From: GCA-2706205 sp964215955
GTDB taxonomy: Bacteria > Bdellovibrionota > Bacteriovoracia > Bacteriovoracales > Bacteriovoracaceae
Length of the DNA stretch: 64,000 nt
Direction: 5' to 3'
Assembly (NCBI GenBank): GCA_964215955.1
Contig: CAXPDR010000034.1
Location: 124,001-188,000, forward strand
Shown: positions 59,527 to 64,000 of the stretch, piece after piece
Layout: each line of letters opens with the position of its first letter
Numbering within the stretch: the first letter of the stretch is position 1
Program-made: the position numbers and the translations under genes
The notes under the pieces: generated by a model
Seen by the model: the letters and a program-made list of their open reading frames with translations, nothing else
What the model was told of the DNA's origin: nothing
The model's database searches: none

Positions 59527-60693
59527 ATGAACGTTCATGAATATCAAGCAAAAGACTTGATGAGAGAAATGAATATTAGCGTACTAAACGGTGGTACCGC
59601 TAAGTCTGGAGACGAGGCCGTTGAAGTTGCAAAGAAACTTGGTGGGAATATTTGGGTTGTTAAGGCTCAGATTCACGCTGGTGGACGTGGTAAAGGTGGT
59701 GGAGTAAAACTTGCTAAATCTCTTGATGAGGTTAAGAAGTTTGGAGACGAGATCATGGGAATGAACCTTGTTACTCATCAAACTGGTCCTGAGGGGAAAA
59801 CTGTAAATACCATTTTAATTGAAGAAGGTTGTGATATTGATCACGAGTACTATGTTGGTATTGTTTTAGATAGAGATACTTCTAAAATTACAATGATGGC
59901 TTCTGAAGAAGGTGGAGTTGAGATTGAGAAGGTCGCGGAAGAAACGCCAGAGAAAATTATCAAAGTAGCGATCGAGCCATCTGTTGGGTATACTCCAAGT
60001 GTTGGTAGAAAGCTTGGTTTTGGAATTGGTCTTAAAGGTGATGCTTTAAAGAGTGCAATGAAGTTTTTCGAAGGACTTTATAATCTTTATATCGCTAAAG
60101 ATTGTTCAATTGCAGAGATCAATCCACTTGTTACAACTAAAAGTGGTGATGTTATCGCTCTTGATGCAAAATTAAATTTTGATGCAAACGCTCTCTACAG
60201 ACAGAAAGAAATTGAAGCTCTAAGAGATGAAACTGAAGAGTCTCCACAAGAAATTGAAGCTGGTAAATATGGACTTTCATATATTTCTTTAGATGGAAAT
60301 ATTGGTTGTCTTGTTAATGGTGCAGGTCTTGCGATGGGTACTCTTGATATTATTTCTCAGTACGGTGGATCTCCAGCTAACTTTTTAGATGTTGGTGGTG
60401 GAGCTACAAAAGAGACAGTTCAAAAAGCATTTGAATTAATCTTAGAGGATGAAAAAGTTACTGCTATTCTAGTAAATATTTTTGGTGGAATTATGAAGTG
60501 TGACATCATCGCTGAAGGTGTTGTTGCTGCTGCTAAAGAATTAGATTTAAAAGTTCCACTTGTTGTAAGACTTGAAGGTACTAACGTAAATCTTGGTAAG
60601 AAAATTTTATCTGAATCAGGTTTAGCAATTACTCCAGCTGATGATCTTGCTGATGCTGCGAAAAAAGTTGTTGAAGCTTCAAAAGGAAAATAA
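59527..60693 (+). CDS. sucC: Succinyl-CoA synthetase beta subunit
   Basis: TCA cycle; substrate-level phosphorylation from succinyl-CoA. 388 residues with an ATP-grasp N-domain (MNVHEYQAKDLMREMNI, VKAQIHAGGRGKGGGVKLA) and a C-terminal ligase domain with GGATKETVQKAF and NIFGGIMKCDIIAEGV. The ATG follows AAGGAG. sucD starts 2 bp after the stop. Confidence 0.97.
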   Translation: MNVHEYQAKDLMREMNISVLNGGTAKSGDEAVEVAKKLGGNIWVVKAQIHAGGRGKGGGVKLAKSLDEVKKFGDEIMGMNLVTHQTGPEGKTVNTILIEEGCDIDHEYYVGIVLDRDTSKITMMASEEGGVEIEKVAEETPEKIIKVAIEPSVGYTPSVGRKLGFGIGLKGDALKSAMKFFEGLYNLYIAKDCSIAEINPLVTTKSGDVIALDAKLNFDANALYRQKEIEALRDETEESPQEIEAGKYGLSYISLDGNIGCLVNGAGLAMGTLDIISQYGGSPANFLDVGGGATKETVQKAFELILEDEKVTAILVNIFGGIMKCDIIAEGVVAAAKELDLKVPLVVRLEGTNVNLGKKILSESGLAITPADDLADAAKKVVEASKGK

Positions 60694-60695
60694 GA

Positions 60696-61565
60696 ATGAC
60701 TATTTTAGTAAATAGAGAAACAAAGTTAATGACAGTTGGGGTTACTGGTAAGCAAGGTACTTTCCACACACTTCAATGTCGTGATTATGGAACAAATGTT
60801 GTTGGTGGTGTTACTCCAGGTAAAGGTGGAATGACTCATGAAGGAATTCCAGTATTTAATACAATTACTGAATGTGTTGCTCAAACAGGTGCAAACGTAG
60901 CAATGGTTTTCGTTCCGCCTCCATTTGCGGCAGATTCAATTTTAGAGTGTATTGAAGCTGAAGTACCCCTTATTATTGCAATTACGGAAGGAATTCCAAT
61001 CAATGATATGGTTAAAGTTAAAGCTGCTCTAAAAGGATCATCTTCGCGCCTGATTGGTCCGAATTGTCCAGGTATTATCACTCCAGGTGAGTGTAAAATT
61101 GGAATTATGCCAGGTCACATTCATATGCCAGGAAGAGTTGGAGTAATTTCTAGGTCAGGGACTCTTACTTATGAAGCTGTTTTCCAATTAACTCAAAGAG
61201 AAATTGGTCAATCTACTTGTGTTGGTATTGGTGGGGATCCTGTAAATGGAACTAACTTTATCGATTGTTTGGAGTTATTTGAAAAAGATCCTGATACTGA
61301 CGCTGTTATTATGATTGGTGAAATCGGTGGTAATGCTGAAACTGATGCCGCTAGATGGATTAAAGAAAATATGACTAAACCAGTTGTTTCTTTTATCGCA
61401 GGAGCTTCAGCTCCAGCTGGTAAGAGAATGGGTCACGCAGGGGCAATTATCTCTGGTGGTGATGATACTGCTGAAGCAAAGTATAAAGTTCTAGAAGAGT
61501 GCGGTGTGACAATTGCAAGATCACCTGCTGAACTAGGTGAAAAGGTTGCAGAAGTTTTAAAATAG
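60696..61565 (+). CDS. sucD: Succinyl-CoA synthetase alpha subunit
   Basis: 289 residues. CoA-binding N-domain (VTGKQGTFHTLQCRDYGTNV), then GPNCPGIITPGECKIGIMPG, SRSGTLTYE and the phospho-histidine region (MGHAGAIISGG, active-site His in GHAGA). Forms the alpha-beta complex with SucC. Co-transcribed with sucC and ndk. Confidence 0.97.
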   Translation: MTILVNRETKLMTVGVTGKQGTFHTLQCRDYGTNVVGGVTPGKGGMTHEGIPVFNTITECVAQTGANVAMVFVPPPFAADSILECIEAEVPLIIAITEGIPINDMVKVKAALKGSSSRLIGPNCPGIITPGECKIGIMPGHIHMPGRVGVISRSGTLTYEAVFQLTQREIGQSTCVGIGGDPVNGTNFIDCLELFEKDPDTDAVIMIGEIGGNAETDAARWIKENMTKPVVSFIAGASAPAGKRMGHAGAIISGGDDTAEAKYKVLEECGVTIARSPAELGEKVAEVLK

Positions 61566-61616
61566 GTGTAAAACTTCGCAATTACTATTTTAATTAATGT
61601 TTTAAGGAGAGCTATA

Positions 61617-62045
61617 ATGGCCATTGAAAAAACTTTTTCTATTATTAAACCAAACTCAACTGCTGATAATAATATCGGAAATATCATCGCTATTTTTGAA
61701 AAAAATGGTCTTAGAATTTCTGCTGCTAAATTTACTCAACTTTCTAAAGAGAAAGCTGAAGGATTTTATATTGAGCATAAAGAAAGACCTTTCTTTGGTG
61801 AGCTTGTTGATTTCATGACTTCTGGACCTGTAATGCTTATGTGTCTTGAAGGTGAAAATGCTGTCGCTAAAAACAGAGAAATCATGGGAGCAACGAACCC
61901 TGCTGAAGCTGCTGATGGAACAATCAGAAAGCTATATGCTAAATCAATTGGTGAAAACTCTGTTCATGGGTCTGATTCTCCAGCTTCTGCTGAAAGAGAG
62001 TTAGCTTATTTCTTTGAAAAAAATGAATTAGTTGATAGATTCTAA
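61617..62045 (+). CDS. ndk: Nucleoside diphosphate kinase
   Basis: Balances NTP pools by phosphate transfer through a His. 142 residues with TFSIIKPNSTADNNIG at the start and the active-site His in NSVHGSDSPASAERE. Its place behind sucCD matches the known coupling of Ndk with succinyl-CoA synthetase, which supplies NTP. The ATG follows AAGGAGAG, and a strong terminator closes the operon. Confidence 0.97.
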   Translation: MAIEKTFSIIKPNSTADNNIGNIIAIFEKNGLRISAAKFTQLSKEKAEGFYIEHKERPFFGELVDFMTSGPVMLMCLEGENAVAKNREIMGATNPAEAADGTIRKLYAKSIGENSVHGSDSPASAERELAYFFEKNELVDRF

Positions 62046-62073
62046 TTTTAAGTCTTTTAGATTTTAAAATATT

Positions 62074-62101
62074 AAGGCCATCGTTATGATGGCCTTTTTT
62101 T
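62074..62101 (+). terminator. Intrinsic terminator of sucCD-ndk
   Basis: AAGGCCATC/GATGGCCTT, a 9-bp perfect stem with a 5-nt loop, followed by a T-run. Confidence 0.9.
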
Positions 62102-62246
62102 ATGGCATATTTGTAAAAAACCTCTATTAGTAGCCAATTTTAATGCTATTTTTTTCCCATAATTCAAGCCGTTATAGATTTCACCCAAGCTTAAGCTCCA
62201 TAGGCCTTAAACTAATATCAGATATTAACCGATAAATATTATTGAT

Positions 62247-63611
62247 ATGATGAGACTTTTAGTAATTTTATTTTTTCTTATAAGCTGTACTTCAGAGGTT
62301 GAAGTTGTAACTTCTGGTGATGAGAACCTTGAAGAAAATGATGTTAATGTCGACTTAACACCAAAGAAGAATTACGCCTGTAGTGGAATTGATGAGGCCG
62401 TTACCATAACACCGGTTCAAAATCGCTTGGTTACCGGAGAAAGTACAAGCTGTCTTAGATCTGGTGGAGATGTTTATTGCTGGGGGGCAAATAATAATGG
62501 TCAATTAGGTCTTGGACATGAAGATAATATTGGAGATGATGAAGCAGCTGGCACCTTTGCCAGTGTTGGCCTAGGTGCTGATAATGCCGTTAGTTTATTT
62601 TCAGATTCAAAACATACCTGTGCCATTATGGACACAGGAAATCTTCGATGTTGGGGATGGGGACTTAGTTACCAGACTGGACATAGAACTCTTGCCACGC
62701 CATCTACTTCTCAAGATGTAGGGGATGATGAATTACCTTCATTTTTTGATGAAATTGACTTTGGTTCAAATGTTGTCAAAGCTTCACCTGGAAGATGGAA
62801 TACATGTGTTTTATTAGCAAATGATGAAGTCAGGTGCTGGGGAAGGAGTTATGAAGGGGCCAATGGTTATGGAAATACATCTACCCAAGGATATTATGAA
62901 AATGCGACAGCATTAGATTTAAACCTTACAACTGAGGAAGTGGTAGATATTGTTGGGGGCGGTTATCATCACTGCGCCTTACTTGATAGTGGTGATTTAA
63001 AGTGCTGGGGCGGGCAATCAGATGGTCCTGGGCTTTTAGGTTATGCACATACTAATGCTATTGGGGATAATGAAGATACTTCAGCGCTTCCAATTATAAA
63101 TTTTGGAGGAGATAAAGTTTCTCAAGTTGCAGCTTCAAATACTACAACTTGTGTTGTTCACACAAATAAAAAAGCAAGATGCTTTGGGGCAAATGAAAGT
63201 GGTCAACTAGGGCAAGGCCATACTAATAATATCGGTGATGATGAACATCCTGGATCAGTTCCTTATATTCCAATTGAAGGAAATGTCGTTCAAATTGCAC
63301 CGGGTAACCACCATACATGCGCTTTACTTGAAACAGGAGCTGTCACTTGTTGGGGATTTGGTGGTCAAGGAAGATTAGGAAGTAAATCAACTGATAATAT
63401 CGGAGATGATGAAAAAATTAATAATCATCAAGTTCAATTATGTGAGCCTGCAGTTGAGATCAGTTCTGGTTATCATCACACATGTGCTCTTTTACAAAGT
63501 GGTAAAGTTGCTTGTTGGGGGCCAAATAGCTCTGGAGAATTAGGCTATGGGCATACGAATGATATCGGAGATGATGAAGATCCGTTTGAAGCAGGTTTTA
63601 TTTCCATTTAA
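62247..63611 (+). CDS. RCC1-repeat beta-propeller lipoprotein
   Basis: 454 residues. Lipoprotein signal MMRLLVILFFLISC (C14), then about seven RCC1-type repeats (TCALLxTGxVxCWGxNxxGQLG). Each repeat has two Cys close together, unlike eukaryotic RCC1. Six copies of an acidic loop IGDDE or close variants (NIGDDE, DVGDDE, AIGDNE) follow a GHTN motif. Such propellers are protein-binding platforms, and surface exposure is likely here. No clear ribosome site. It stands alone between ndk and the CarD gene. Confidence 0.85.
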   Translation: MMRLLVILFFLISCTSEVEVVTSGDENLEENDVNVDLTPKKNYACSGIDEAVTITPVQNRLVTGESTSCLRSGGDVYCWGANNNGQLGLGHEDNIGDDEAAGTFASVGLGADNAVSLFSDSKHTCAIMDTGNLRCWGWGLSYQTGHRTLATPSTSQDVGDDELPSFFDEIDFGSNVVKASPGRWNTCVLLANDEVRCWGRSYEGANGYGNTSTQGYYENATALDLNLTTEEVVDIVGGGYHHCALLDSGDLKCWGGQSDGPGLLGYAHTNAIGDNEDTSALPIINFGGDKVSQVAASNTTTCVVHTNKKARCFGANESGQLGQGHTNNIGDDEHPGSVPYIPIEGNVVQIAPGNHHTCALLETGAVTCWGFGGQGRLGSKSTDNIGDDEKINNHQVQLCEPAVEISSGYHHTCALLQSGKVACWGPNSSGELGYGHTNDIGDDEDPFEAGFISI

Positions 63612-63744
63612 AAAGTATTAATTATTTTTTATTTATTGCCATTACAGTCAATAAAAAAAATTGTTTCTAGCACTTAACAAATGCTAAGCCTATGAATTTA
63701 TTTATCAAATTTCTAAATAGTCAGCTGTAAAATTTACAATCGAA

Positions 63745-63773
63745 TTGAGAAGTATGTCCTAATGCGTTATAAA
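63745..63773 (+). promoter_or_regulatory. Sigma-70-type promoter of the CarD gene
   Basis: TTGAGA (63745-63750) and TATAAA (63768-63773) with 17 bp between, 44 bp before the ATG. Confidence 0.6.
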
Positions 63774-63817
63774 AGTATTAGCTATGATAAGCAATTAATA
63801 AAATTATAGGAAGAATT

Positions 63818-64000
63818 ATGTTTGAAATTGGAAGTTATGTTGTATGTCCTGGGCATGGAGTTGGCCAAGTTCTCAACTTAGAAACAAAGCAACTTGGTGA
63901 TGAAGAAAAATCATTTTACATCGTAAAAGTTATCTCAAATGGTATGACAGTAATGGTGCCTACGGATAAGAAAAACGGTCTCAGAGAATTAGTATCTGAA
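63818..64000 (+). CDS. CarD/CdnL-family transcription regulator (3' end outside window)
   Basis: The ATG at 63818 follows AGGAAG and the first 61 codons are visible: MFEIGSYVVCPGHGVGQVLN, FYIVKVISNGMTVMVPT and GLRELVS. This is the Tudor-like RNA-polymerase-interaction domain of CarD/CdnL/TRCF proteins, which bind the RNAP beta subunit and stabilise open complexes at rRNA and other promoters. The C-terminal DNA-binding helices lie beyond the window. Present in Myxococcus and Bdellovibrio relatives. Confidence 0.88.
   Translation, partial: MFEIGSYVVCPGHGVGQVLNLETKQLGDEEKSFYIVKVISNGMTVMVPTDKKNGLRELVSE

Noticed and set aside
62205..62236. Sigma-28 (flagellar) promoter before the RCC1 gene: TTAAACTA ... 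ACCGATAA
   Set aside because: Spacing is one or more bases too long, and the start site would leave only a few bases before the ATG.
1..64000. CRISPR arrays, insertion sequences, tRNA or rRNA genes
   Set aside because: No short-repeat/spacer series, transposase motif or cloverleaf sequence was found by eye; the array repeats have genes, not spacers, between them.

Overview
The window is a gene-dense, visibly AT-rich chromosomal segment from a Gram-negative bacterium. It holds about 66 protein genes on both strands, with no rRNA, tRNA, CRISPR array, transposase or prophage module. The gene set points to predatory or related Bdellovibrionota (Bacteriovorax/Halobacteriovorax-like). It includes TrmFO, Tol-Pal lipoproteins, a bactofilin, a Csd6/Bd1075-like L,D-carboxypeptidase, stand-alone FliG-like and FliL-like proteins, a GldAFG-type ABC system, a CarD regulator, sigma-54-type promoters and many small exported proteins. 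The taxon is an inference from gene content and base composition; no marker gene decides it.

Layout. 0-12.7 kb: ankyrin protein, speB-like/speE polyamine operon, hldD plus a FliG C-terminal-domain protein, a dksA-family gene behind a sigma-54-like promoter, htpG, a one-domain asparaginase, a Cys-rich lipoprotein, methylmalonyl-CoA epimerase, a rhomboid-like protein without the catalytic serine, and ald followed by a FliL-like gene. 12.9-17.8 kb: a catalytic/non-catalytic M16 peptidase pair, then a leftward bactofilin, membrane protein and LD-carboxypeptidase operon that looks like a cell-shape module. 17.9-26.9 kb: a pseudo-receiver/coiled-coil protein, a GGDEF cyclase and a phosphoesterase, then peptidases, an MltF-like transglycosylase, a histone-like protein and nadE. 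27-37.9 kb: trmFO, a permease, a DISM histidine kinase, NrnA, a five-gene Gld-type ABC operon and a truncated hemoglobin. 38-43.2 kb: tdk, hpt, a GHMP kinase, a DUF429-like protein and a CaCA exchanger.

43.2-47.3 kb is the most unusual stretch: six small exported-protein genes in tandem. Five of the intervals between them carry a near-identical repeat of about 115-160 bp. Signal peptides and leaders are alike while the mature proteins differ, and at least one repeat copy is a mosaic of two others. 47.4-55.6 kb: smpB, a secreted trypsin-like protease, a long inverted repeat, and the operon pal, DUF4398, cpoB/ybgF, tetraheme UshA-like fusion, tsaD, rsmA. Between pal and a second ureohydrolase lies a near-consensus sigma-54 promoter followed about 95 nt later by an intrinsic terminator, with no ORF between: a candidate small RNA. 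55.7-64 kb: a GYF_2-type membrane protein, an MBL hydrolase, an Hpt-REC-REC protein, sucC-sucD-ndk, an RCC1-repeat lipoprotein and the start of a CarD gene.

The strongest leads are the repeat-bounded exported-protein array, the sigma-54 sRNA candidate, the shape operon, and the flagellar-domain paralogues outside any flagellar locus.
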